A stretch of DNA of 64,000 nucleotides from Perca fluviatilis (taxonomy: Eukaryota > Chordata > Actinopteri > Perciformes > Percidae). Made by a program: the position numbers and the translations under genes. Every line of letters starts with the position of its first letter. Position 1 is the first letter of the stretch. The DNA is taken from NCBI RefSeq assembly GCF_010015445.1, contig NC_053120.1, forward strand, positions 19,122,308 through 19,186,307, read 5' to 3'. The notes under the pieces were generated by a model. It was not told the origin of the DNA, ran no database searches, and saw only the letters and a program-made list of their open reading frames with translations. Shown here one piece after another: positions 13,041-24,356 of this stretch.

Positions 13041-13046
13041 CTCGTG
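13041..13046 (-). promoter_or_regulatory. N-box CACGAG between the RBPJ pair and the TATA box
   Basis: Minus-strand CACGAG, 22 bp upstream of the TATA box. In mouse Hes1 an N-box in this neighbourhood is bound by HES1 itself for negative feedback. Confidence 0.75.
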
Positions 13047-13052
13047 TGAAAC

Positions 13053-13059
13053 TTCCCAA
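13053..13059 (-). promoter_or_regulatory. RBPJ (CSL) site, TATA-proximal member of the pair
   Basis: Minus-strand TTGGGAA keeps the GGGAA core but departs from the full GTGGGAA consensus at the first base. It lies 14 bp from its partner in the same orientation. Confidence 0.8.
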
Positions 13060-13066
13060 ACTTTCT

Positions 13067-13073
13067 TTCCCAC
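13067..13073 (-). promoter_or_regulatory. RBPJ (CSL) site, TATA-distal member of the pair
   Basis: Minus-strand GTGGGAA is a full consensus site for the Notch effector RBPJ. The flanking text ACTGTGGGAAAGAAAG appears the same as that remembered for mammalian Hes1. Confidence 0.88.
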
Positions 13074-13124
13074 AGTAACTTTCCACCAATCAGGGCGAGG
13101 GACACGCGGCCCGAGGGAGGACGG

Positions 13125-13130
13125 CTCGTG
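13125..13130 (-). promoter_or_regulatory. Upstream N-box CACGAG
   Basis: Minus-strand CACGAG, about 110 bp upstream of the TATA box, in a GC-rich stretch between two CCAAT boxes. It is a probable Hes/Her feedback site. Confidence 0.65.
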
Positions 13131-16100
13131 GTCGGCGCCCTCCCATTGGTTGTTTGGCCGCTGGAGCTGGCGGCCAATGGCGCGAGGCCCGGGTTCAGGG
13201 CACAGCCGGGGAAACTGCCTTCAGCCTTCAATCATCGTACCGTTTACATATTAACAGTGGAGCCGCAGACTGGGCACCGCCACAAGGAGCGGGCACAGGG
13301 ACCTTTTAATGTCCCAGACAAGAGATAACAGCAGAAAATACTACAAAACTATAATAATAATAATAAACCGTTTATTCAGCCTTGAGCAGATTATGTTTTG
13401 GCATGTCTCCACAGACAAAGTTACCCTAACTTTTGTAGAATTGAGGTGTCCTAATTTAATTGGTAACTTCTTACAGTAGGCTAAATGAAAAAAAGAAAGT
13501 AAAACTTCGGTACCGTTTAAAAACCACCAGTGGGAAGTGGTAGCCTATCTGGCAATCTGAGTTTCAAACATGTGGCACGGAGGCACGGGGAGGCAGCAGT
13601 TCTGTTTTCTTTCCTACCAAACTTCACAGAAAGTTACTGTTATAATGACATTAGCAAAAGAAACAACTTTAGATGACAACTCAAAACCACAAGAGGAGAC
13701 AAACTTAAATCCTCAGATACACGCACACACATAGCCTTAAACTCAACCATTATGTTCATGGAGTAACGTTAATTTAGCCTTCCCTCAGAGGAGGGAATAC
13801 AATTAAATGCGCACACTCAATTTCCATGCTATTTATTTACCACTGTAGTTCTTAACTCTGTGGTACACATTTTGCCATTTAATCATCTGTCGGTGTTGTG
13901 AATGTGGAGCACGTGCCAGGATGTTTTATGAGCGTGGTGGTTGGAGGTTTGGCCGCCGGGCTGCCGGGGGGCCGCCGGGCCAGGGAGGAGGGTGGAGGGG
14001 TGAAGTGGGGGGAGGGGGAGGGGGGGTATGTGGCGGCGGCGGCGGCGGTTTACATTAGAGGGGAAGGTAAATAGCAGCTGCTGTTTTAAAAGCCTGGGAA
14101 AACCACGCCCACAGAGAGAGCTGGATCGGGCTCCCTTATCGGAATGTGAGCCAGAGCAGAGCAGAGATATTTCTGAGCCCGGAGAGCTCACACGATCAGA
14201 CCGCTGCCTCCTCCTCCTCCTCCTCCTCCTCCCCGCCTATGGTCGCCCCACAGTGTTCAAGGCTTTTTTAGATTTCAGGTCATAATTTCGTTTCCTTATC
14301 TTTATTGCAGTCGGAGAGACGCAAGAGCAAAGCAGATGAGCAGTAAAGAGAGAAAGAAATAGGGCTCATAATTGCGTCTTATAAGTTTATTGACGGAGAG
14401 CAGCTCTACATTTTTCAAGTTGTGCGACAGCGGTCCTTAACAGGGAAGTTTATATGAACATACGCTGTCTTTAATAAGCATCACCCTGTTTAGGAGTGTT
14501 GTGGGTATTGGAAGTTTTAACAATCCTTGAGGTGATCATCACATTGGTTCCTCTATTAGCCTACCCCAAGTGTTCTTTCAGACTACTAATTTCAGAAACA
14601 GTGACTTCGCTAAGAAAAGACTGAAGTCGACTGATTCTAAAGCTATCATTAACTAGCCTACTTATGTTTAATCCTATCATCGTTTGTTTGTTTACTTTCT
14701 CCTGGTGGAAGTATTCCCACTATTTCTGGCTATTTTCCCCGAATACAATTAAGAAAGAAAACATGAAGAATGCGCTTCATCTGGAGGTTTAAATGGACAA
14801 CTATGCCTATGTGAGGGGCATGTTTAATCGGAAAAAGTAATGAAAATAAGATAAGAAATAACAACTCCGTTGCTTTATTTTTGGAGTATATGGAGCTCAA
14901 AGCACGACTCTCCGCTGAGCTCACACACCTCCAGCTGCTGTTTAGACCGCGACACGTGGCGCGCAGGCGACCAGGGGAAGGTGCTCCTCTTGCCGGCTTG
15001 CCGCCTGGATCTGCGGGGCGTCGCCAGCGGCTGGCCGCAAGATCGTGAATTTGATAGGCAACGAGGAGCTGCACAGGGCTCCTCAGCTGAACATGAGAGA
15101 GGCGCACAGATTGTTTTAAGTTTTCTCCAAGCCTGCACTTGAGCATCCAGTGGTAAATTACAATGTCTGAAAACTATATGGCAGGCTGTGGACAGGGATG
15201 CATTATGTTATCAGAAGGCCAAAACATTCATTGCTTTATATGTCCCTGCAAAATTTTTATTCTCATGTGGTCAAGCCCCTTTAAAGCTTTTGCTGATTTC
15301 ATATCACCCAGATTTTAGTCTCAAAAGAGGAAATCTTGTTAAATGGCTGGTTAAATTAGATTTACACTCTACCAGCTAAAATGTCAGAATGATTAACTGG
15401 CATGTGGAGGCATCAGTGAAACCACACACGCGTCTTGTGTGTAATTGCAAACTTTGCTTTTGGCAGGAGGGAGTCTGGTCTGTACATGCGCCTTAAACCA
15501 GCTATAATCCTAAATATTCTTCATGCGCAACAACACTGCCTGCCTCTGTCAAACACATCACTAACATGTCTCATTGTTGTGCACTGCACACCTGAGCCAT
15601 TTCCCCCTCACAATGGTACTGACAGAGTTCCAAAACAAATGTATTGATGTGAAGCAGACAGAGTGTAGGTTTTGGAACGCTCTCTGGCTGAATGACTTTC
15701 TCACGCTCATGTTGCAAGAGGTCTGAACTGAGTCACAGAGCCCTGGGTCTGTCGGTCCCTCCCTTTTCCCTGCAAGTTTATCAGGCGCACCTGGCTACCG
15801 TCGGTCCCCTGAGTGTACCTGTTGCTATGTCTCAACTCCTGTATCAAAAGAAATCTGTGGGAAACGGGCTGACTAACAGCAAACACAGCTATCTGTTGTA
15901 AAAGCTTTTGATCACATGATGTTTAGAGATACTTTACTGATGAAAAGCCAATGACAATTGTCTGGCCTGCAGACAGGAAAACAAACAAGTGTGATTATTT
16001 TACATCTTTTCTTTGGAACACCCCACCCTCACTCTCCAAATTCTCACACTCTCTTTACCTGTGACCCCCCTCCCCTGTCCCCGCACTAACCCTCAGCCCT

Positions 16101-16460
16101 CCTGATCTTATCCTCTCTCCATTTTTATCTCTCTTTTTATATCACCCCTCCTTGCTGTACTTCCCTCCTCCTTTTATCTCCCTCTTCCTCTTTTTTTCAT
16201 TTCCACCGCTCCCAATCTTTCCCAGGGCTCATATCTTTATTGAGCCCTCTCGACCATGGACCTCCACACACTGCAATAATTCAGCAATAATGCAATTAGA
16301 CAGGGAGATTGTGGGGCATAAGTGTGTGAAAGTGTGAGATATTCCTCTCACAAAACAATCTGGCCCGTTGTCACACACTGCTCATGCCTTAATGTGTAAG
16401 CCATTGGTGAACAGAGCTGCTGCAAACCGGCGCTCCTGGTGCCACAAGGGTGACAAGGTT

Positions 16461-16486
16461 GTGTGTGTGTGTGTGTGTGTGTGTGT
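16461..16486. repeat. (GT)n microsatellite
   Basis: A run of 13 GT units, ending 15 bp before the hairpin at 16502. Confidence 0.95.
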
Positions 16487-16501
16487 TCAGGGGGATGGGG
16501 T

Positions 16502-16537
16502 TGAAGCTTAAATGCCTATGCTGGCATTTAAGCTTCA
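16502..16537. repeat. Perfect 15-bp inverted repeat with 6-nt loop
   Basis: The arms are TGAAGCTTAAATGCC (16502-16516) and its exact reverse complement (16523-16537), separated by TATGCT. It is not bounded by a target duplication and is not part of a repeat I recognise. It could form a short RNA stem or a cruciform; function is unknown. Confidence 0.85.
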
Positions 16538-17316
16538 TTATTGGTTGGCAAGAGGAGTGGGAGTAAGCAGACAGTCAGACAGGCTGTATCAAGGCCAGCC
16601 TGGAGGTGTCATGTGGCTGCCGCTGCCAAACTGAGGGTGGCACTGTGTCTTTTCCAAGAGGCTGTCACACAGTGGTTGACTGACTTGACTTATCCAACAG
16701 TTCACACTGTGATTAGCATGGTCAACAAGTCACCAGACGTCCTTTAATTTCCTACAGAGCGAGTGGCCAATGTGTGCACAGTCACTGCTCGTCAACAGCC
16801 GATGAACTTTGCATCTCTGCTTGGAAACGGCAAACAACACAGCAAGCTCATTACAAACAGTCAAAGACTCCCAGTTCTCTACAACTTTTACTTGAAAGAC
16901 TGCAGGAGTAAAGATAAAGATACATATTTTATTTGGTCCAGCTTGAAGGTTTCCCATAAAGTTTAGAGTGACAGTTCATTCTTGACTTTGGAAACAGTAG
17001 TTCAACAAAGTAATCTTACCTAAAGTTGTACTTACTAGGTTTTTCCTAAGATTTGAACCACATCTCACAGTCTTTAGATGGCATTCGCTCAGTTGTCGTC
17101 AGATGACCGAAGTGTGGAACTTTGGTCGCATTATAACAGGTGGTCAATTGTAAGAAAGACCGTGAGATGTGATTGAGCTCAGGAAAAAGCAAATGGACCC
17201 TGAGTTAAACATGTTTTGTCAAACTACTCTGTGTAGAGGTTTTAAGCTTCTCTAGTAGACTGTTTTGATCAATGAGTCTCTGTATAATGTGTGTCCTGCG
17301 TCCTATCGCCCTGCAC

Positions 17317-18337
17317 TAGGGGTGTCACGATACCAAAAAATCAGTACTTGGTGCCAATACCAGTAAAATAACACGATTTTCGATGCCGATTTCAATACCA
17401 CTGTAAAAAAAAAAAAGGATTTCTAAGATTCCATGTACTTTAACTTGAAACATAAACTTCTTTATTAAAATATTTGAAAAATATCAAAATGTCATAAGAC
17501 GTACAAAACATGTGCAATAGAGCATAGAACAACATAATAAAGTGCAATTAATGGTCATAGTGCAACAACTAGTGTCCCCAGACACATTCCAGACTTCCAG
17601 GCATCTTTTCAAAAGGTACGTTACAAACCCCGGCTAAATATTGGAGATGTATTTGAAAGATGGAGACAGCTTAAAGCCCAAAAGGACGCTGAGTTGGCTA
17701 ATTTCCTCTTGAACAGGTAGCTAAGCATTAGTTTCAGGCTAATTTATCACGGGTACAAGGGACGGGCATTTTATGTAATTTCAACATTCGTGTACTCACA
17801 TTGAATTATATAGCTAGAGTAACCAAGTTGGTTACTCGCAAAAACAATTGAGAGACAGCCAGTAAAGTGATCCCGACGGGTCCTGGCTAACGCTGCCATG
17901 CTAACCCTGCTAACGGCTAATGTTACCGGAGGAGCAGGCAAGCGGCCACGGCTGTTTACAATGTATAGCCGTAGCCGACAACGGTGAGTTATTTGAAGCC
18001 AAGAGAGGGGGGCTGTAAATCAGGAATAGAGGACCGTGAGTTTGCAGTGAACATGCCGTTTTTTAGGTCGGGTAGAATCTATCTCCGTTGACTCTTGTTC
18101 ATATTTTTTTCGAAAGATATGTCCCATGTACCGAAAATAGAAGGTCGTGACTTCGGCCACTTGTTTGTGACCTCCTTACTTCTGAATGTATCGACTGGAA
18201 CACTCTGAAGCGTATGCTGCTAACACAGGCATTGCTGCTAACGGTGCCTACGGTGCTTCAAAAAAATGGGCATCGTCGGTGTTTTGTCATTTTAGAACCG
18301 GAAGGTATCGCAAGTATCAGTTCTCGTGACATCCCTA
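17317..18337. mobile_element. Non-autonomous hAT element with exact 8-bp target duplication
   Basis: The element is 1021 bp and is flanked by the 8-bp direct repeat CCCTGCAC (17309-17316 and 18338-18345). Its ends are inverted: TAGGGGTGTCACGA on the left and TAGGGATGTCACGA read inward from the right. An 8-bp duplication is the hallmark of hAT transposition. No transposase frame is present, so movement would need a partner. The family name is not assigned. Confidence 0.93.
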
Positions 18338-19361
18338 CCCTGCACACCAGAGTGCAGATGCACAAAACTTGCACAGGTTTGACATGATACTGCTGATTGC
18401 AGGGGGGCGGTACTTGTTATGGGTGGTACCGCTCTCCAAAAAATAGCAGTGTACCAGTAAAAGAAGAGAGGGAGAAGACCACAAACTAATGTAAACAGAA
18501 TTCAAATTATTCAATAACAGGCTTTGCAAATTAATTATGAGATAGGAAATTCATTAAAGTGAGGCTTCAGGTACACATTATGTGTTTTTGTGAGAGACAT
18601 TGAACAGATATGTTAGTTTGTATTGAAAACTACATAGGATAACTTTTGCCATGCATCTTAAAAATCACAAATCTGATAAAGATTTGTCAAAAGGGCAAAA
18701 CACATCTGCCTACATTTGCCTGTGAAAAACAATATACTGTATCTACAACAATCCACTATATGGCTGCCTTTAGAGGCTCTAGCACCACCCACAATCAGTC
18801 AGAATAGAGTGACCCATCACCCAAGTTGCTCACGGTGTGAGCGCAGGGTTACAGCAAACAGGGTTGTGTGAAAGCGATAAGCTCTGACAACTTACAGAAA
18901 GCGCTGAATGATAGCAGAGCCAGCCGTTACTTTTTTTGGAGTGTGAGAGAGGAGAGGGGGAGTAAGTGGAGTAGCGAGTGAGAGTGTTTATGCGTGTGTG
19001 TTTGTGTATCTGCAAGTGTGTGTGTGTGTGTGTGTGTCTGTGCACACGCATTATCCCAGCGTGGCACAAATGTGTGTTATTAGTGGGAGTGGAGTAGGAC
19101 CTGTGCTCAGCTGCTGTTAGCGAGGCCAGCCAAGGCTTGGAGAGCAGGATCAAAGCAGGGACAAAAAGAGAGAAGGAGAACTGACAGATCCTCCAAGCAG
19201 AGAGAACAGAAGGAGGAGAGAGGAGAGGAGATGAGGGGATTTGGAGGCTCTCCAGATACAGCCGCACACATCGCTTACCTCCCCTCACACACACCGAGGC
19301 GCCTCGAGCAGCCTGGGAGCAAGGAAAACAATGTGCATGAATCTACTCATGCTTTCTTTTT

Positions 19362-19363
<2 letters not shown>

Positions 19364-19404
<41 letters not shown>
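19364..19404. repeat. (CA)n microsatellite
   Basis: About 20 uninterrupted CA units. Confidence 0.97.
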
Positions 19405-19405
<1 letters not shown>

Positions 19406-20476
19406 GCAGACACACGAAAGATCAGCATGGGTCACTGTAAGCCTTGCAGACAGAGGCACTGGGGTCCGTTTTGGCTGGCTAAAACAGAGAGAGAGAAATG
19501 TTTTAAGGCCTCAGAGCTGGGCTGTAGACCGGAGCCTCTCCTGGCAGCTGCCACTGCCTCCCTCCACTTCAGAGACCAAGACGCTCGCACTTCCTTTAGG
19601 GGTCTCTCTCTCTCTTTTTGCCCCCCCCACCCCGCTAGCTTCAATCCATCCACATCACTCCTCCTTCACTCTCTTCCTTGCATCCATCCGACCCTCTCCT
19701 TTTCTCCGATGCCTCCTGGAGCAGACCAGCGATATTTGCATGTGTGGGGGAGGCGGTGAAGCGTCGAAGGTCAGGGGTCACAGTGAGTCAAACCCAGCAG
19801 CGGTGCAGAGGATGCGACTGGGGAGAGGACCAGCGAGTTGGCCCGGGTCTCTGGTTAGCATGCCTGAGGCTGGAGCAAACTGGGAATACGGTTGCTTCTG
19901 CTGCTTGTAGTGGTGCGGGTGGGGGTGAGGGCCACTCATGCAAATACAGTGCAACCACCATTTACTAGATGTTCTGACTGTAGACAAATTTGTATGCACA
20001 GCTCAAATTGTATAACAACAGGAAAGATAACGTCAGATTTGGGTCAGCTATTCCCGATATGCACCATTGTACAGTTACATTTTATACCTAAGTTTGATAA
20101 GGTATTTACGTGTTCTGGTCCTATATGAATAGATTACTACCAGTATGTAAGACCACTTGCCAAACACGACTGATCTTGGGACAATGATCAGTCTCTATGC
20201 AAGACATTTTCAATTTCCCCTCAAAGCCAGTTTCCAGATTTACACAAACAACAAAAAACAGCTGAAACATTAAGTTTTTCTTTGAGCCTTGAACATGACT
20301 CCCCCTTTATTTTTCTATCTATTAACCATCAGGTCCACATAAAACTGAGTGTGGTTCACTTGGAGAACTCCAAGCACTGGGGCATTTGAATTACAGGTGC
20401 ATGAAGCCTCCCCATTTCCTCCTAAAGAGGCTGTTTGTTGACTGTAGATAAGAAGGCCAACCTTTGAAGAGGCAGG

Positions 20477-20480
<4 letters not shown>

Positions 20481-20557
<77 letters not shown>
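20481..20557. repeat. Long (CA)n microsatellite
   Basis: About 38 CA units, with interrupted CA-rich text continuing to about 20580. Confidence 0.98.
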
Positions 20558-20562
<5 letters not shown>

Positions 20563-22812
20563 AACACACACTCGCACACACATCTCCTTAAACTGACAGC
20601 TTAATGCTGTGAATCATTATCTCTAATAGGCCTTTAGTGTAAACAAACACTTGCAGAGTATTGATGCAGATCTTTCACATGCAGTCACTGATTCCCCCCA
20701 TCATCATAGCCAGATAAAACGTGTCAAATTCAGGGTTCACTCATATTTGCATAAAGGTGATGGGTTTAAATACTTTGGCAGGAATAGAGAGGTAAAGGGT
20801 TATAGTAAGAATGATGAAACAGTTTTGTCTTCCATAACAGCTGTTTCAAATTCCAGTGGCAGTGTTGGAGGAAATTAGACTGGATGGTCCTGTCACAACA
20901 GCTGCTGCATCAACCACCGTATCTCATCTTAAATCTGGACAATCTCACTTAAGAAGAGTTAAATGTGCATTGCCAAGATGTCTAGGTGTGTGAAAGTCTT
21001 GAAATTGCATATGGAGGAAGAAGGAAAGCGTGATGTTACAACAAATGCACACTTAGAAATAAATAAATCAGCACTGCAGCATATAGTTAGGGTTTTTTGC
21101 CCAGTGTCAGCAAGGCTCTGCTCTACTAAAGTGTCCTGGAGCAGACGCTGAACTGGATCCAGCTGTTCTATACAATAGCTGCCCCTGACCTCCCTGGAAG
21201 GAAGAATGCGTTTCACAATGGGAATCAATCGGGTATTACATTGTTATCACTCATGTGATTATAACTAATGGCTTGAGTAATAATTCAAGTTTTGCTCCTG
21301 TGCAAACCTGGCAGAGGGCAGAGCTGTCTGCGAGGATGCCCTGGGAGGCCCCAGAGCCCTTTTTCTCCTGCTACCTGGGCCAAGGCCAACCTTATCAGAC
21401 AAGAGGGCCCCGAGGATTACTCTCCCCCAGTGCATTAGCATCCCTCCTGGAGAAAAAGGGCAGCCATCTCTCCCTCCTCTCTTCCACCTCAAGCCCTCGT
21501 CTCCCCCCCCCCTTTGGCCCTCAGCACTCCACCTTTCCCGTGGGAGTTTGCAAATCCAGGATAACCTTGAGACCTCAGCTGGTTCGCTGCCAGAAACATT
21601 AAAGAAATTCCCTCCTTCCCTCCTTTTCTCTCTCTATCCTCACCTCTCCTGTACACCCCCACCGCCCTCTAGCCCTCCTCCTGATCACTGGGACATTACT
21701 CTATTTTTTTGCTCCCTGCGCCCCCTTTTCTCTCTCCTCCCCTTCTTTTTTATTCCCTTTTTTGCCTTCTCAGCCTCCTCTGATTGTGACTAAGATTAGC
21801 CCTTTCTCTCTCTCTCTCCCTCCCTCATTTCCTCCTTTCTCGTCTTCGACAGGAGAGAGAGGGTGGGGGCTCAAGTAAAGTAAAAGAAAGGGCTGTTCAC
21901 ATAATCTCCTGCGTAGATGACTATTATCTGTAGATTGTCGAGCTGCCAATTTCAATTTAGCCAGCCCTGTTATCAGGCCAAAAATAAACGCCTCATTTGA
22001 AAAGTGGAAATCAAACTGTCCCGACAAGAGGGATGACTGACATTGATTGCAAACTAACTGTTTTGGTGGCAGCCTGCACTTTGTGTGGCTTTTGTCTCTT
22101 GCTTCTCGTTCCCCCCAATTTAGCCTCTCTCCCTATTCTCTCTGTCAGCTTCACGGCTGTCATATTCCTTTAGTGCTGGAAAGGTCAAGTGCTGCTTGCT
22201 GCCTGTGAGATCTGAGGGAGCTCAGGGGTATTCAGCTGCCCCCCTCCACATCGCTTTGTGGCAACAATGCTTCTTGCCGCGAGCTCCCCTGCACTTCCAC
22301 CGGCCAGCGGTGGCAGCAACGGTGGCAGACCGGGTTGCAGAGGAATGTGTTTATCCCCTGTAGTTAGCGCCCTCCTTTCAAGTTCCCAGCTCCTCCAAGT
22401 TGATCTGTTTTCACCGCCCCGCACAGAAAAGGGGCCCCGTGTTCCTGCAGGATAGTAGCGGGGATCAGTTCTCAATGTTTATGGTCGAGAGAAATGATAA
22501 GTAATGAAGACAAGAGGGAGACAGAGACTAAGAGGAAGGGACATCAAAGGAAAAGTAATGATTTACATCTTTTGTCCATGTTGGAGTACTATTGCACTCA
22601 GTACTTTTTTACTCCGGTCAGGTAATGTTACACTAGACTGTCCTCAGACATGTTGTGTTTTTATTCAGGAGTTGAAAACAGAGGCTTTCATGTGGCTCTG
22701 AGATTTTGACAAGGAAATGGAGAGAGTTTACAAACAAGGGCTTTGTAATAGTTTCCCATGACATCACTACTGATGGGGCCTCAAGGGGCTGTGAACCAAA
22801 TCCTCTCTGAGG

Positions 22813-22814
<2 letters not shown>

Positions 22815-22859
<45 letters not shown>
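22815..22859. repeat. (CA)n microsatellite
   Basis: About 22 AC units. Confidence 0.97.
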
Positions 22860-22862
<3 letters not shown>

Positions 22863-24356
22863 ATGACCTCATCACCACCACATTTCAGGTTTCACCTTGC
22901 TGCCCCCCATCCCCGCCAAAGTCTCTCCCTCTCTCAGTCACTTTAACACCCTATCTGCCCCCTCACCTCCCCTACTGCCACACCCATCTCAGGCTCCATT
23001 GTTCCTCTACAGAGAGCTTCAGCTTTCAACGTGGAGATGAGCTAACTGCCGCCGCTGTAAGATCGCAGCCTGCTGGCTACAACTCTCAGCCTTACACTGG
23101 TTTCAGAAATCAGTTTCTCTTCTCCACCCACTTAAGCCTGTATGCAGTAGCCACTGGGCAAAGGATTATGGGAAAGGCCGTTGACATGTAAGTGGTTGGG
23201 CTGGAGTCAAGTGTTGGCTGTTGCAATGTTAATTTCAGTGATTTTAAAGGGCTGGTTTGCTCACCGCAGCTCCTCAAGGGCCATTAGAGGTGCTACTTTC
23301 ACAGCGTGGCCTCACAATGAAGAGAATTATATCTGGTGTACTTTATTCATTCAACAGCGCCACACTGTGCTAACTACTTCTACTCACCCCATCCACTTTT
23401 CCACTCAACTTAATCCATACTGGATAACAAATTATTTTGATTCCACCTAAATGCACCACCTACTGTGCTAAAGTAAACTGACTGCGATAACATGTCTAAC
23501 ATTGAGAGGCTGATTATGTATGAGACCGTCAGTCATTATCTTCTCTGTTTTTAATCTCTACTCACAACCAAACACAGCAGGATACAGATGCAGTATGACC
23601 TAGTTTAACTCTCTGTGGGTTTAGTGGCCCTTCCAACTTCATTGACATTTCAGGTGAGATGGAGGTAAGTATTTATTTAATTTTGGGAGTGGAATGTTCC
23701 TTTAACCATTATCCTACGTAAAACATCACAGAGTCCTTGGAACCAAACATAAACACTAACCACGTTTCCATCCACACATTTATATGTGAATATACTATCG
23801 AATGAAAAATGCCTTATTACAGTTTTTCTCAGTTGCTTTGGTGCATTTCTTAGATCAAAAGTGCAATTCTTGATACTACTTGTACAAATTCCAAATCATC
23901 TAGTCACTTGTGCACATCATTAAAGCACTTTCTTATTCCTTTGAACAAATTGCAATTGCTTTTGTACATACTGCAATTGATAATGTACAAGTGTCAGCTT
24001 TTTTCCACATTTTCAATTGCTCATGTCATGTTGATCAAAATATAGTAGATGGTTCTCTGTTGAATAGTCTTACCCCTCAAAACATCTAGGCATTAGTTCA
24101 TAGCATAAGCCATTACATGCAAAATTGTTGAACTATTTGTCATAAACTGTCAAGCATAGTTCTACACATTTCTATTAGACCGTTTGTACAAAAACGTGAA
24201 TTGATGAATCGTGCAGGTGAAATTGACCCTCACTCATGAAGTTCAACCAATAATCAACCAGTTGTCTAAATTGCTCAAAGGTGCATCTCATGAACAATCA
24301 ATTGGCAAGCATATATAGACAGATCACAACACAGAGTTGCAATTTTCCAATAAATT

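Larger units (their letters stand above)
12985..13215 (-). promoter_or_regulatory. her6 core and proximal promoter
   Basis: In transcription order the minus strand has three CCAAT boxes (13174-13178 plus, 13145-13149 minus, 13086-13090 plus), an N-box (13125-13130), an RBPJ pair (13067-13073 and 13053-13059), a second N-box (13041-13046) and TATAAATA (13012-13019). This order and spacing closely match the published mouse Hes1 promoter, in which tandem RBPJ sites sit just upstream of the TATA box and N-boxes mediate negative autoregulation. Notch activation with self-repression is therefore the expected control. Confidence 0.9.
13216..17308. other. Gene-free upstream region of her6 with GC-rich blocks
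   Basis: No supportable coding gene. Two GC-rich, repeat-poor blocks stand out: about 13880-14240, which includes a GGC run (14031-14048) and a CTC run (14208-14231), and about 14930-15110. Either could be an enhancer or an unannotated promoter, but no exon structure is visible. A pyrimidine-rich tract covers about 16020-16240. A TG repeat (16461-16486) is followed by a perfect hairpin (16502-16537). A shorter inverted repeat lies at about 17059-17078 and 17153-17173. Confidence 0.5.
18346..23756. other. Gene-free stretch with four CA/TG microsatellites
   Basis: No exon of a recognisable gene. Microsatellites lie at 19016-19037, 19364-19404, 20481-20557 and 22815-22859. A pyrimidine-rich tract of about 240 bp covers 21600-21840. 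The segment 21890-22030 is unique, has no simple repeats and is rich in homeodomain-like and TTTG-type words, so it is a candidate conserved element. The frames of 150-170 residues near 18830-19760 run through simple repeats and are not genes. Confidence 0.5.
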
